Origin: Rhodopseudomonas_A palustris_F
GTDB taxonomy: Bacteria; Pseudomonadota; Alphaproteobacteria; Rhizobiales; Xanthobacteraceae
Assembly (NCBI RefSeq): GCF_000013745.1
Contig: NC_007925.1
Location: 3,224,001 to 3,288,000 of the forward strand
Length of the DNA: 64,000 nucleotides
Direction of reading: 5' to 3'
This document shows positions 55,252 to 64,000 of this stretch, piece after piece. The notes under the pieces were generated by a model that did no database searches, had not been told where the DNA came from, and saw only the letters and a program-made list of their open reading frames with translations. The first letter of the stretch is position 1; each line of letters begins with the position of its first letter. The translations under genes were made by a program, and so were the position numbers.

Positions 55252-55464
55252 TCACGGCTCCATCAACAACTTGCGCAGACGAACAATCTCGATCCGGGTC
55301 TGCGACATCACGCTTGCCAGCATGGCGTTCTCTTGTTCGAGAGTTTTCAGCCGGCGACGCCGTTGATTCCTCGTCAGCACTGCATCGAACTCATAGACCT
55401 GCGCACTTGCCGCTGGTATCGATGGATCGCGATATTTGATCTTGACCGATTTGCTACTTCGCAT
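55252..55464 (-). CDS. Small basic coiled-coil protein
   Basis: 70 residues from the ATG at 55464. A basic N-terminus (RSSKSVKIKYRDP), then a zipper-like helix QRRRRLKTLEQENAMLASVMSQTRIEIVRLRKLL. Resembles the zipper part of OrfA-like proteins, and might therefore be related in origin to the orphan gene at 43277-43642. A DNA- or protein-binding role is possible. Whether it is expressed is uncertain. Confidence 0.5.
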   Translation of the reverse strand: MRSSKSVKIKYRDPSIPAASAQVYEFDAVLTRNQRRRRLKTLEQENAMLASVMSQTRIEIVRLRKLLMEP

Positions 55465-55844
55465 TCGCCCCCCCGGGTCACAAGACCGCGCCTGCAGCGG
55501 ACGTGGTCCTCCACCACAATGCAGTCACCTCTCCGTGACAATAGAGACGTTTCTTATCTTTGCTATGACCGCATAAGAGAAATGATTTGAAGTACCCGTG
55601 AAGAGGGTATCGGCACCACAGTTCCGATCCGTCCCGGCCAGCCAAGTCAAATGCGCGTCCCAGCCGGCATCGCCGGGACGATACCAATGATGGATGACCG
55701 CCATCGTCATGGGCGGATTTGTCGCGCCCCTCGCATCCTCGCTTCGGACGGTATTCAACACCGGATGCCCGCCATGCCCCCGCGTTGACGGCGAACGGTA
55801 ATCGCCTCTGCTATCTGCCCGGCGTGTATTTCTCCGGAAATCGG
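55465..55844. other. Non-coding gap between adhesin and small coiled-coil gene
   Basis: About 380 bases downstream of the adhesin stop. Short minus-strand frames exist (e.g. 55525-55761) but show no signature, so I leave them out. Confidence 0.4.
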
Positions 55845-58800
55845 CTATTGTTGCCGCCTGTCTTTGCGATCAGGCTGTTGGTCGGTACCGCGCGCCTGCG
55901 GCTCGCTCTCGCTGTCTGCGCCGCTCGGGGCAGACCGGCTCTGCCCGTCGCCGCCGCCGTAGCCGACGACCTCTACGATGAAGATCGACGCCCGATCCCG
56001 GTTGCCGGAAGCGGAAGGCGTTTCGGCGGATTTGGCGGCGGCGCCCGCGGCGTTCGAACCCGCGGTCAACGCGCCGACATTGGGGACCGAGATCATCGGA
56101 ATTCCGGTCGTAGCACCGGCCACGCTGACGTTGCTGGCATTGGCGACAACCGGAGCGATCACCACCAGGTTGTCCGAAGACCGGGCTCCGGCGGTGCCGA
56201 AATCGATCTTGCCGCGCGGCGCCATCAGATAGACCGAGCTTTTCTTGGCGACCCGTGAGGCCTTCAAGGTGCCGATACCGGCGCCGGTGACGAAGCCGCC
56301 GAGATCGATCGTTTGATAGTCGTCCTGGTCGAACTCCACCTGCAACGCCGGCGCCGACAGCGTGGTCTTGGAGCCGCGCCCGGCGTCGAGGTCGCCGTTG
56401 GAGCTCCACATCAGCACGTCGCCGCCCTGGGTGGTGAGCACGCGGCTCGAATTCACCAACGCGCTCTGATCCGTGAAGATGTTGATGGCACCGCCGCCCA
56501 GCGTGAGGATGCCGAGATCGCGCAGCTTCAGGTTCTTGTTGGACTCGGCGGCGAGCGAGCCGACGATGACATTGCCGCCCGGCCCGAAGATCGAGATATC
56601 GCCGCCGAGCTTGGTCTGGATGGTGGAATGCAACAGATTGAGATCGCCGGTCCAGACCCGCTCGCTGGTGCCACTGATGCCGTCGCCGAGCGCGTTGGCG
56701 GTATAGCCAAGGCTGGCCGGAAACAGGGTGTTGATCACTTCGTAGCCGCGCTGGTGCTGCGTGACGCCCGCTTGCTCGCTGATCCCCACCGCCTTCAGCT
56801 CGGCGAAGAACACCTTGTCGACGAAGATCTGGCGCAGGTCCTGGCTCACCGGCGGGACCGCCAGCTTGTCGGCATTGGTGAACTTGTTCCAGGCGTCTTG
56901 CGTGCTGGTGGTGGCGATGCCGACGCGGGCGAGGAAGTCGCGCAGCTCGCCGAGGTAGTTGTATGCGACCTTGGCGGCGTTGGCGGGGTTGATATAGGTG
57001 TCGACCACAGCCTGGTAGTCGGCGCCGTATTTGGCGCCGAACAGCACGACGATGTCGGCGCCCTGGGCGGTGCCGGCCGCTTCCGTCAGCAGCGCATTGC
57101 GACGGGGATTCTCATAAGGACCGAGCAACGACGCATTGTAGATGCCGACAAATCCGGAATTGCCAACCGCTGTCATCGTCGCGTTGCCGACCGATGTGAT
57201 GCCCTCCTGGACCCTCGCTGTCGATGCGAGATCATAGGCCGCGGGAAGGAACGGGCCGATATCCCCGCCCGCCTGCACCACGAAGAAGCCCGGTCCGGCC
57301 ACCTGCAGGCCGCCGCCATTGTTGGTGCCGGTGTAATAGATGCTGCCGCCGGCCTCGATGGTGCTGACGTCGGTCTGGTAGATGTTCTGCACCACCAGGT
57401 TGAGATCGACGATGTCGCCTCCGGCATAGATCTTGGTCGGCCGGTTGATTTCGATGCGTTTGTAGGACGAGATCCTAATACCCGCGTTAGGGTTGGCTTC
57501 AACGTAGCCTCCGGTCGCGGTGATGTCTCCGGTCACCGCGTAGATCCGCGCGATCTGCGCCGAGCTGTAATCCTGCTGCGCCAGGGTCCCCTTGCTGAAT
57601 GCGCCGTCATAGCCGTTGTTAGGTTGGAACGGATCGAAGGCGGTTTCGAGCAGCGCCGCGCCGGCGGAGATCGGGATTCCCCCGGAACTGCCGAAGGTGA
57701 GATCGACGTCGCCCTGCGCCAGCAACAGGAAGCTGCCATGCTCCGACGGGCTCAGCACGATACCAAACCCAGTTTTTCCACTGGTGATCAGGCTGCCTTT
57801 CAGCGCAAGCGCTTCGAAGCTCGCAGGATATAGGTTTTGCGTCGAGTAATCGATCGTGAGATCGCCGGTCGCGGCCACCAGCCGCACCTTGCTGTCCGGA
57901 CCATAGCTATCGATGTGGAGGTATCCAGAAAGTTGCCAGCTAACTTCAAGTGGATTCGCCCAGCTCGGCGTCTGGAGGTGCAGCTCCGCAGGATTGATCA
58001 CGCCGGCGATCGTGAGTGCGCCACCCGCCGTCATCGCGATCTGGCCGGTATCGACGGCGAGCAGCGGCACGTCGGCAAGCTTCAGCTTACTCGTCATCGT
58101 GCCGTTCTGGCCGACCGCCCCCCCGGCGATGATGCTGGCATGGCCGGAGCCTTCGTAGAACGCGCCGCCGAGAATGTCGCGCCCGGCCCGCACTAGCATG
58201 TTGCCGCTGCCGTAGAGGTGGGTGACCGGCGTGCTGGTCGCCGACAGGCCGCCGCTGACCCGGCCGGTGGTCGGCAGCGACACCGACACGTCGATCAGAT
58301 CGCGCCCGGCGGTGACGGTGACATTGCCGCCGGCGCTGAGGATGCCCTGCTGGAAGCTGCCATATTGGATCCACCAGGCGGTCTGCGAGGCGATCTGGCT
58401 GCCGAGCGGCGCGAACACGCCCTGCCCGACCAGGCTAATCGAAAGCCCGCTGGCCTGCGTGGTGGCGGGCGACACACCGGCGTCGGACAACAGCCAAGGT
58501 TGATAATACTGCAAGGTCTTGTTGCCGCTACCGCTGTAGCCGATGATATCGCGTTGCGCCTCGACAGTGACATCGCCGCCTTGTTCGGGGAATGCCGCCG
58601 CCGTGGGCGGCCCGTAATACAGGAGACCTTCGCTGTAGCCATAGGCCAGCACCTTGGGCTCGTAGAAGCCCTCCGCATTGCCTGCGACGACGCTCGATGT
58701 GCCGCTGTAATTCGCATCGGCCAGCTTTGCACTGTTGACGCCGGCCGCGTAGATCACCCCAGGGGCCACCTTATCCCGCAGGATCACGTCTTGCGCCGCC

Positions 58801-61800
58801 GTGATTGCGATATTGCCGGTCCCGGTCCGCACCATGGTCGCAAGACTGACGTCGACGTTCTTGCTCGTATAGTTATTACCAGCGGGCGTATAAAACTCTG
58901 TCTGCGAATAGTTGGTGTGGTTGTCGATGATCACGTCGCCCTTGCCGCCTGCATTGGCGAGCGAAATCATGGCCGTGGGATTGGCGCTGGCGACGTCGGC
59001 GCCGGCAGTCAAGCTGTAGGACCAGGAGGATGGATCGGTCACCTGCTTGATGTTCGCCGCGCTGCAATCGACGGTGCAGACATTCAGCGAATTCGGGAAC
59101 AGGTCCGCACCCGCGAGATCCTGGGCGGTCGGGCTGACCGAATTGGCGGCGTCTTTATAGGGAGCGATTGGAACCGCGCCACTCGAATATTTATTAAGGT
59201 AGTAGTAGTTTAAACTACCATGTTGTAATGAGCTAATTGCGTTAATCATTCTCGTGCTTTGCACGTAGGTATAGAGCCAGTTAACGTAGTCGGCGTCACT
59301 GTAATTCCCTGCCTGGAAAAACCCGTCGGAGATCGAGGCGTTGACGTTGACGTTCCGGACCGCGCGCAGCGTCAGCGCGCCGGCGTCGAGCCCGCCCCAC
59401 GGCGTTGCCAGCCGGTAGATGAAGTTGACGTAGCCCGTCGCCGGATCGAAATAGTTGTACGTCACCGAGCCTGGTGTGGTGACGGTCTTCAGATTGCCGA
59501 CCGCGCTCACCGCCGCCAGGTTCCAGTTGCTGGCCACCGTGATGTCGCCGGAATTCTTGCTGGTGCTGGTGTTGACCAGCTCGATGCCAGGCTGCACGTG
59601 CACGATGCTGGCGCCGAGTTGTCCGACCAGTCCGTTCTGCAGCCGGGCGAACAGGTTGCTGAAGCCATAGCTGCCGGTCAGGCCCACGCCCTGGATGCCG
59701 TTGCCCTCGACGAAATTGGCGAGCACGTCGGTATAGAGCAGCTGATGGTCTGCGTATGGCGAAATGGTGAGGACGGCGCTGTCCGCGGTGCCGGCAAAGA
59801 CCTTGCTGGTGGCGAGCGGAAGGTAGTTCGAGCCGGGCACGAAGACGTTACTGGTCCCTTGCGGTTTCGTCGCCCCGGTCAGGCCGGTGGTCGTGGTCGT
59901 CGCCAACGCGACCGTGGTGGCGGTACAAGTGGCCGTCGGGCAACTGGTGGCGTCGGCCACTATTTTGGGCGCTATCGCGGCGGCCGTATAGCCTTTGGAA
60001 ACTCCAAGAATGGTCACCGCAGCGCCCATGCTGACACTCGCGGTCGCCAGCGATGTCCCCACGCCGCCCTGTAAAGTCAGGCTCGCTTGGCTGCTGCTGA
60101 CGTAACCTGAGCCGCCATCAACGGGGACGATCGCATAGACGTAAAGGCTACCGGAGACCACACTGCTGGTGTTGGTGATATCGACGAAAGTGCCCGTGAG
60201 GCAGGCTAGAGATGAACATAGCTTGATCGAAGATGGATTTAGATTAGTTATCGCGACATTCGATGGGTAAGTCGTAATCGTGACAGTGTACCTTCCGGGC
60301 GTCGTTGCGTCCGGCGCAATTTTTCCCCTCGCCATCATCACTCCGGCGCTGCTATAGAAGGCGACGTTGGTATAAGGTACCGCGCTTGAGGTGCTCAATG
60401 TCAGCGTGTTGTTTGTGTACCTCATCTGGAGATTGAAAGTTGCGCTACTTCCCTCGTTCGGCGCGGCGACGACAACGGTCGGCGCGGTGGTGTAACTACC
60501 GCCGTTGGTAACTTGAACGGAGGCGATCCGGAGGCTAGATCGATAGATGGCACCGGTGACGGGATCTATGACCTGGTAATAATTACCCACCAGGCTGCCA
60601 TTGAGCGTCCCAATCGAGATATTCGGAACCGAGGTATATCCGGAGCCGCCGCTGTAGGTGAGTTTGACGCCACTCACCCCGGTCCAGACCCCGAAATCGA
60701 TCGCCGCGCCAGAGGATGTCACCGCTCCCGCCGGATCGATATAGCCGTCCCACGTCACCGCGGTGCCGTCCTTGGTGGTGAGCTTGCTGCCATCGATGCC
60801 GCTGACATTGTTCGGGGTGGCTTCGGTATTGATGGTAATGAAGCCCTGGATGTAGACCGCGCGTGCGCCGCGGATGGTCGAGTCCAACCCGGCGATCTTG
60901 ACGTCGTTGGCGCCGTCGAGCGGCGCCCGCAGCGTCACGGTGCCGCCGCTGAGTCCCCCCTTGGTGCCGCCGCTGACGTCGATCACCGATCCGGCCTGCA
61001 GGTCGATATAGCCGGCGGTGGAATTCTGCGATGGGTCGGCGTTGCCGCCGGCAGCCCAGGCGGTGCCGATCATCACGTCGCCGCCGCGCTCGTCGGCGTG
61101 GCTGGTCGTGGCGCTGATCCGGGCGGTGGATTTCAAAGTGACTCGGTTGTGGCCGAACAGGCCGACCTGCCCGCCTGCCTGCCATAGTCCGTCGGCGGTG
61201 TAGCCGGAGTAACCGTCGGCGTTGATCGTGCCGGCGATGGTGAGCTGGCCGAGCTGCTTTGAGGTGTCGGTATTGTCCCAGGTCGGGTCATCGGCCGTCA
61301 GCGAGACGGCATTGGCTTGCAGCGTGTGTCCCGCCTGCAATTCGAGATTGCCGGTCCGGGTCTGGATCTCGATGACTCCCGTGATCCCGCCGTCCAGCAA
61401 GGTGTCCGCGAGGCGGGTCAGATCGGCCGCGCCCTTGATGTCGAGATAAAACCGGCCGCCGAGACCGGGGCCGCCGCTGCCGCGCAGCGTGCCATGAAGC
61501 GTAGCGCCGCCGTTGAGCGCGGTGACGTCGATTTCGCCGGCGTAGCCCAAACCGTCCTGCGGCTGCGCCACGTCGATGACGCTGCCCGACGCCGTAACGA
61601 CGTTGCCGGCGTCGGCCTTCAGCACCACCTTGCCGCCGGCGACATAGGTGTCGACGTCGATCAGAGTTTTCTTGTAGCCGCCGGCGGCGAGATAGGCGCC
61701 GGTCTGCAGCGTCACGTCGCCCGCCGTCGCGTCGAGCGTGATGGTGCCGGCCTGGGCCTGGATGGTGTTGCCGACGCTGATGCTCGCCGCGGTGATCGCA

Positions 61801-64000
61801 AAGACGCCGTTGGTCTCCGCGCTGTCGGTCGGACGATCGACCGCGCCGCTGCGCGGCGTGGTGTCGGCCAGGATGACGTTGCCGAGCGTGGTGATGCCGA
61901 AGCTCTTGGTGCCGCTCACGGTGGCGCTTGCGACCAGGATGGTCGGCGTGGTCACCGTGAAATCGACCTTGTCGGTCGCGGTGCCGAGCGTAAGCGCTCC
62001 GGAGCCGGCAACCAGTACGCGATCGCTGGCGAGCCAGTTCAGGCGAGCGTAGCCCAGAATTGCTTGTTTACCGCCGCCGCCGAGCACGATGTCGGCCGCC
62101 TCGAGCGTGAGCCCGAGATCACCGGCGGTCGAGGCCGAACCGGTCGAGGCGTCGGCACCGCTGTTGGCCAGGGTGATGGTGCCGCGTTTGGCGGAGACCT
62201 TGGCGGCGCCGCTGCTATCGCCCCGGGCCACCACGGCTGCGTCCAGCGTGAGCCGTTCCATCACCGCGCCGGCATCGAAATTGCCATAGACGCTGATGCC
62301 GCCGGTCAGCGCCCTGAGCGTCAGACCGTGCACGTCGCCGAACCGGCCGCTGTTCGCCGCCAAGATCAGGCTCTTGCCGCTGGCGGCCGGCGGGTTGGAG
62401 CCAATGGCAATGCTGTGCGCCGTCAGGTTGACCTGGTCGGCGTGCAGATCGTTGGTCTCCAGATTGATTGCGTTGGTCGCTGCGGTCGCCTGCAAAGTCA
62501 GGGTGTCGGTCGCAATCCTTGTGCCATTTTCAATCGAGACTCGACCGCTATCGCCGCCTTGCAGGGTGACCGTCCCGGTCACCGCACCTTCGACCGCGGC
62601 CGGCAGGCCGGTCACCTTCCCCTTGGTCACATCCGCGAACTGCAAGGTAAGTGCAGACACCGAAGCGCCCGCCGGTCCGGACAACACCAGATCGGGGTCG
62701 TTGCTGGCGGCGAACAGCGCGCCGAGCGGGTCCATGGCGCCGCCGCCATAGGCATAATAGGCCAGACTATTGAAGCCGGTGCTGGTTTGCGCAGCGAGGG
62801 CTGCCTGCAATTTAGCGAGATCGACCCCGGTGATCGCGGTTCCCGATGAAGCCACCGTTCCGCCCAAGGCCGTGGCGATCTGCTGCGCCGGGGTCGTGCC
62901 GGAATTGCTGGGGAAGTAGAACCTGCGTCCGTACCCGTTATGGACCGCGCCGGTGGTTTCGATGACGCTTCCGGCCTTGACCGTGACCACCCCGGTGCCG
63001 GCGATCGGCACATAGACCGGCAATTCGATCAGCACTGTATTTGCCGGATCGGAACCGACTTGCACCGATTGCCTGAGCCGTTGCCACTCCCCGGCGGTCT
63101 TGGCGACCAACAGGATTTCCGGCGCCGTGAACGTCTCGCCCTGGGTGTCGACCAGCACATTGGTCGCCCTTGCGGTGATCAGCGTCCCCGTCGTGGTGTC
63201 GCTGCGCAGGCCGCCGATCAGCACGCTCTCGAAGCCCTCGACCTGGGTGAGATCGAGGCCGACATAGCCGGCCGCAATGTCGTTGTTGACATATTGGGCG
63301 TGGCCGATCACCGCGAGTTGCGGCGCGCTGATGTCCAGTTCGCCGCCGCGCCCGGTGGTGCCGAGGCTGTCTTGTCCCGGCTGGGTCAGGGCGACGCCGG
63401 CGAGCAGGATCGACTGTTGCGCCAGGACCGCAAGGCGCCCGGCATCCATCGGCAGCCGTGGCACGAGACTGCCGTTCTTGGTCGCCAACGCTCTGTAGTA
63501 GCTGTTGGCGCTGCTCAGATTGTATTCGCTGTACTTCCGCCAGACCGCGCTGGTCTGCACCGCGAACAGGCTCTGGCCCGAGGATTGCGTCGCCGACGCG
63601 GTCGACTGCGTGGTGTAGCCGGTGACCAGCACGGTGCCGTCCGGCAGCGTGGTGCCTGATGCGACGTTGCGGCCGATATTGCTGCCGTAATAGACCACGC
63701 GCATCGCGCCCGGCAGGGTGGCGTAATGGGCGGGATAGAGCGTGTAGGTTCCGGCCGCAATGCCGTTGCCGCCGGCGATGGTGATCTGGGTGCCGACCAG
63801 CGGATCGGCGTCGCCGACCATGATGGTTTTGCCGGTGTCCAATGTGAGGGTGCGCAACGTGGTGAAATGGATATCGAACGCCGCGACCGCCGTGCTCTGC
63901 GACGGCACCAGCGCGTAGACCGTCTGTCCAAGCGTCGTTTTATTCAGCGTGTCGCGCGAGCCGCCATTGCCCTGAATCCATTCGATCGCCTGCAGGTCGC
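55845..64000 (-). CDS. Giant filamentous haemagglutinin-family adhesin (TpsA), 5' end beyond the window
   Basis: At least 2717 residues; the frame stays open to the right edge, so the signal peptide and N-terminal TPS domain lie outside. The sequence is low in Cys and rich in Gly/Ala/Thr/Val with countless short beta strands (e.g. VTLQTGAYLAAGG, ITVASNWNLAA), as in filamentous haemagglutinins. The last ~700 residues fit the DUF3739 C-terminal region of this family, ending in a charged tail (DQQPDRKDRRQQ). A middle block (about 60700-59750) has GxGYxxxP-type repeats and lower GC. It is the likely substrate of the TpsB transporter at 50909-52771. Confidence 0.9.
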   Translation of the reverse strand, partial: DLQAIEWIQGNGGSRDTLNKTTLGQTVYALVPSQSTAVAAFDIHFTTLRTLTLDTGKTIMVGDADPLVGTQITIAGGNGIAAGTYTLYPAHYATLPGAMRVVYYGSNIGRNVASGTTLPDGTVLVTGYTTQSTASATQSSGQSLFAVQTSAVWRKYSEYNLSSANSYYRALATKNGSLVPRLPMDAGRLAVLAQQSILLAGVALTQPGQDSLGTTGRGGELDISAPQLAVIGHAQYVNNDIAAGYVGLDLTQVEGFESVLIGGLRSDTTTGTLITARATNVLVDTQGETFTAPEILLVAKTAGEWQRLRQSVQVGSDPANTVLIELPVYVPIAGTGVVTVKAGSVIETTGAVHNGYGRRFYFPSNSGTTPAQQIATALGGTVASSGTAITGVDLAKLQAALAAQTSTGFNSLAYYAYGGGAMDPLGALFAASNDPDLVLSGPAGASVSALTLQFADVTKGKVTGLPAAVEGAVTGTVTLQGGDSGRVSIENGTRIATDTLTLQATAATNAINLETNDLHADQVNLTAHSIAIGSNPPAASGKSLILAANSGRFGDVHGLTLRALTGGISVYGNFDAGAVMERLTLDAAVVARGDSSGAAKVSAKRGTITLANSGADASTGSASTAGDLGLTLEAADIVLGGGGKQAILGYARLNWLASDRVLVAGSGALTLGTATDKVDFTVTTPTILVASATVSGTKSFGITTLGNVILADTTPRSGAVDRPTDSAETNGVFAITAASISVGNTIQAQAGTITLDATAGDVTLQTGAYLAAGGYKKTLIDVDTYVAGGKVVLKADAGNVVTASGSVIDVAQPQDGLGYAGEIDVTALNGGATLHGTLRGSGGPGLGGRFYLDIKGAADLTRLADTLLDGGITGVIEIQTRTGNLELQAGHTLQANAVSLTADDPTWDNTDTSKQLGQLTIAGTINADGYSGYTADGLWQAGGQVGLFGHNRVTLKSTARISATTSHADERGGDVMIGTAWAAGGNADPSQNSTAGYIDLQAGSVIDVSGGTKGGLSGGTVTLRAPLDGANDVKIAGLDSTIRGARAVYIQGFITINTEATPNNVSGIDGSKLTTKDGTAVTWDGYIDPAGAVTSSGAAIDFGVWTGVSGVKLTYSGGSGYTSVPNISIGTLNGSLVGNYYQVIDPVTGAIYRSSLRIASVQVTNGGSYTTAPTVVVAAPNEGSSATFNLQMRYTNNTLTLSTSSAVPYTNVAFYSSAGVMMARGKIAPDATTPGRYTVTITTYPSNVAITNLNPSSIKLCSSLACLTGTFVDITNTSSVVSGSLYVYAIVPVDGGSGYVSSSQASLTLQGGVGTSLATASVSMGAAVTILGVSKGYTAAAIAPKIVADATSCPTATCTATTVALATTTTTGLTGATKPQGTSNVFVPGSNYLPLATSKVFAGTADSAVLTISPYADHQLLYTDVLANFVEGNGIQGVGLTGSYGFSNLFARLQNGLVGQLGASIVHVQPGIELVNTSTSKNSGDITVASNWNLAAVSAVGNLKTVTTPGSVTYNYFDPATGYVNFIYRLATPWGGLDAGALTLRAVRNVNVNASISDGFFQAGNYSDADYVNWLYTYVQSTRMINAISSLQHGSLNYYYLNKYSSGAVPIAPYKDAANSVSPTAQDLAGADLFPNSLNVCTVDCSAANIKQVTDPSSWSYSLTAGADVASANPTAMISLANAGGKGDVIIDNHTNYSQTEFYTPAGNNYTSKNVDVSLATMVRTGTGNIAITAAQDVILRDKVAPGVIYAAGVNSAKLADANYSGTSSVVAGNAEGFYEPKVLAYGYSEGLLYYGPPTAAAFPEQGGDVTVEAQRDIIGYSGSGNKTLQYYQPWLLSDAGVSPATTQASGLSISLVGQGVFAPLGSQIASQTAWWIQYGSFQQGILSAGGNVTVTAGRDLIDVSVSLPTTGRVSGGLSATSTPVTHLYGSGNMLVRAGRDILGGAFYEGSGHASIIAGGAVGQNGTMTSKLKLADVPLLAVDTGQIAMTAGGALTIAGVINPAELHLQTPSWANPLEVSWQLSGYLHIDSYGPDSKVRLVAATGDLTIDYSTQNLYPASFEALALKGSLITSGKTGFGIVLSPSEHGSFLLLAQGDVDLTFGSSGGIPISAGAALLETAFDPFQPNNGYDGAFSKGTLAQQDYSSAQIARIYAVTGDITATGGYVEANPNAGIRISSYKRIEINRPTKIYAGGDIVDLNLVVQNIYQTDVSTIEAGGSIYYTGTNNGGGLQVAGPGFFVVQAGGDIGPFLPAAYDLASTARVQEGITSVGNATMTAVGNSGFVGIYNASLLGPYENPRRNALLTEAAGTAQGADIVVLFGAKYGADYQAVVDTYINPANAAKVAYNYLGELRDFLARVGIATTSTQDAWNKFTNADKLAVPPVSQDLRQIFVDKVFFAELKAVGISEQAGVTQHQRGYEVINTLFPASLGYTANALGDGISGTSERVWTGDLNLLHSTIQTKLGGDISIFGPGGNVIVGSLAAESNKNLKLRDLGILTLGGGAINIFTDQSALVNSSRVLTTQGGDVLMWSSNGDLDAGRGSKTTLSAPALQVEFDQDDYQTIDLGGFVTGAGIGTLKASRVAKKSSVYLMAPRGKIDFGTAGARSSDNLVVIAPVVANASNVSVAGATTGIPMISVPNVGALTAGSNAAGAAAKSAETPSASGNRDRASIFIVEVVGYGGGDGQSRSAPSGADSESEPQARGTDQQPDRKDRRQQ

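Noticed and set aside
55525..55761. 78-codon minus-strand frame after the adhesin gene
   Set aside because: No ribosome-binding site or family pattern; overlaps other equally weak frames.
56313..62849. Long plus-strand frames opposite the adhesin
   Set aside because: Antisense to the continuous adhesin frame; composition typical of shadows.

Overview
The window is high-GC alphaproteobacterial DNA and most resembles Rhodopseudomonas palustris or a close relative in the Bradyrhizobium family. The strongest clue is a complete pioABC-type operon (decaheme cytochrome, outer-membrane porin, HiPIP). The last 54 residues of its HiPIP look very like mature PioC of R. palustris TIE-1 as I remember it. 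A perfect FixK-type box upstream, a palindromic 'gtcattgcga' intergenic repeat and a pyruvate formate-lyase pair fit a metabolically versatile purple non-sulfur phototroph. Strain identity is inference.

Layout. 1-903: a Pit-family phosphate permease (cut by the left edge) and its DUF47/PhoU-like partner. 1478-4271: a DUF4407 coiled-coil membrane protein, a palindromic repeat and a small membrane protein with a good terminator. 4579-9268: a five-gene branched-chain-amino-acid-type ABC transporter (livG-livF-livJ-livH-livM, minus strand). 9587-11408: a pyruvate-kinase-like protein convergent with an ArsC/Spx-like protein. 11558-16211: pioABC on the minus strand. 16756-18558: a flavin monooxygenase. 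18654-19573: a MarR regulator with a striking palindromic operator, overlapping a small membrane-protein gene.

19600-34289 is a long minus-strand run that reads as one catabolic unit: Asp/Glu-type racemase, glyoxalase-fold protein, M14/DUF2817 hydrolase, quinone-oxidoreductase-like protein, hot-dog thioesterase, oligopeptide ABC transporter (five genes), AMP-forming acyl-CoA ligase, SDR and a cytoplasmic gamma-glutamyltransferase-like protein, with an Lrp/AsnC regulator at the end. Gaps are short or genes overlap. It looks like uptake and breakdown of a small peptide or N-acylated/gamma-glutamyl compound whose identity cannot be read from the sequence.

35269-42974 holds a DUF378 protein, pflB-pflA, a GlsB/YeaQ-type membrane protein, an SDR and recQ, separated by several long non-coding stretches.

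43277-64000 is the most interesting region. A TpsB-type outer-membrane transporter, a DUF2341/LamG-ExbB fusion, ExbD, a TonB-like protein, a putative porin, a periplasmic coiled-coil protein and a SurA-like PPIase form one tight minus-strand operon. Across a divergent ECF sigma gene lie a lytic transglycosylase, two small proteins and a giant (>2700 residue) haemagglutinin-family adhesin that runs off the right edge. I read this as a two-partner (type Vb) secretion system with its own dedicated Ton-like energising complex. That is the best candidate here for an under-described system.
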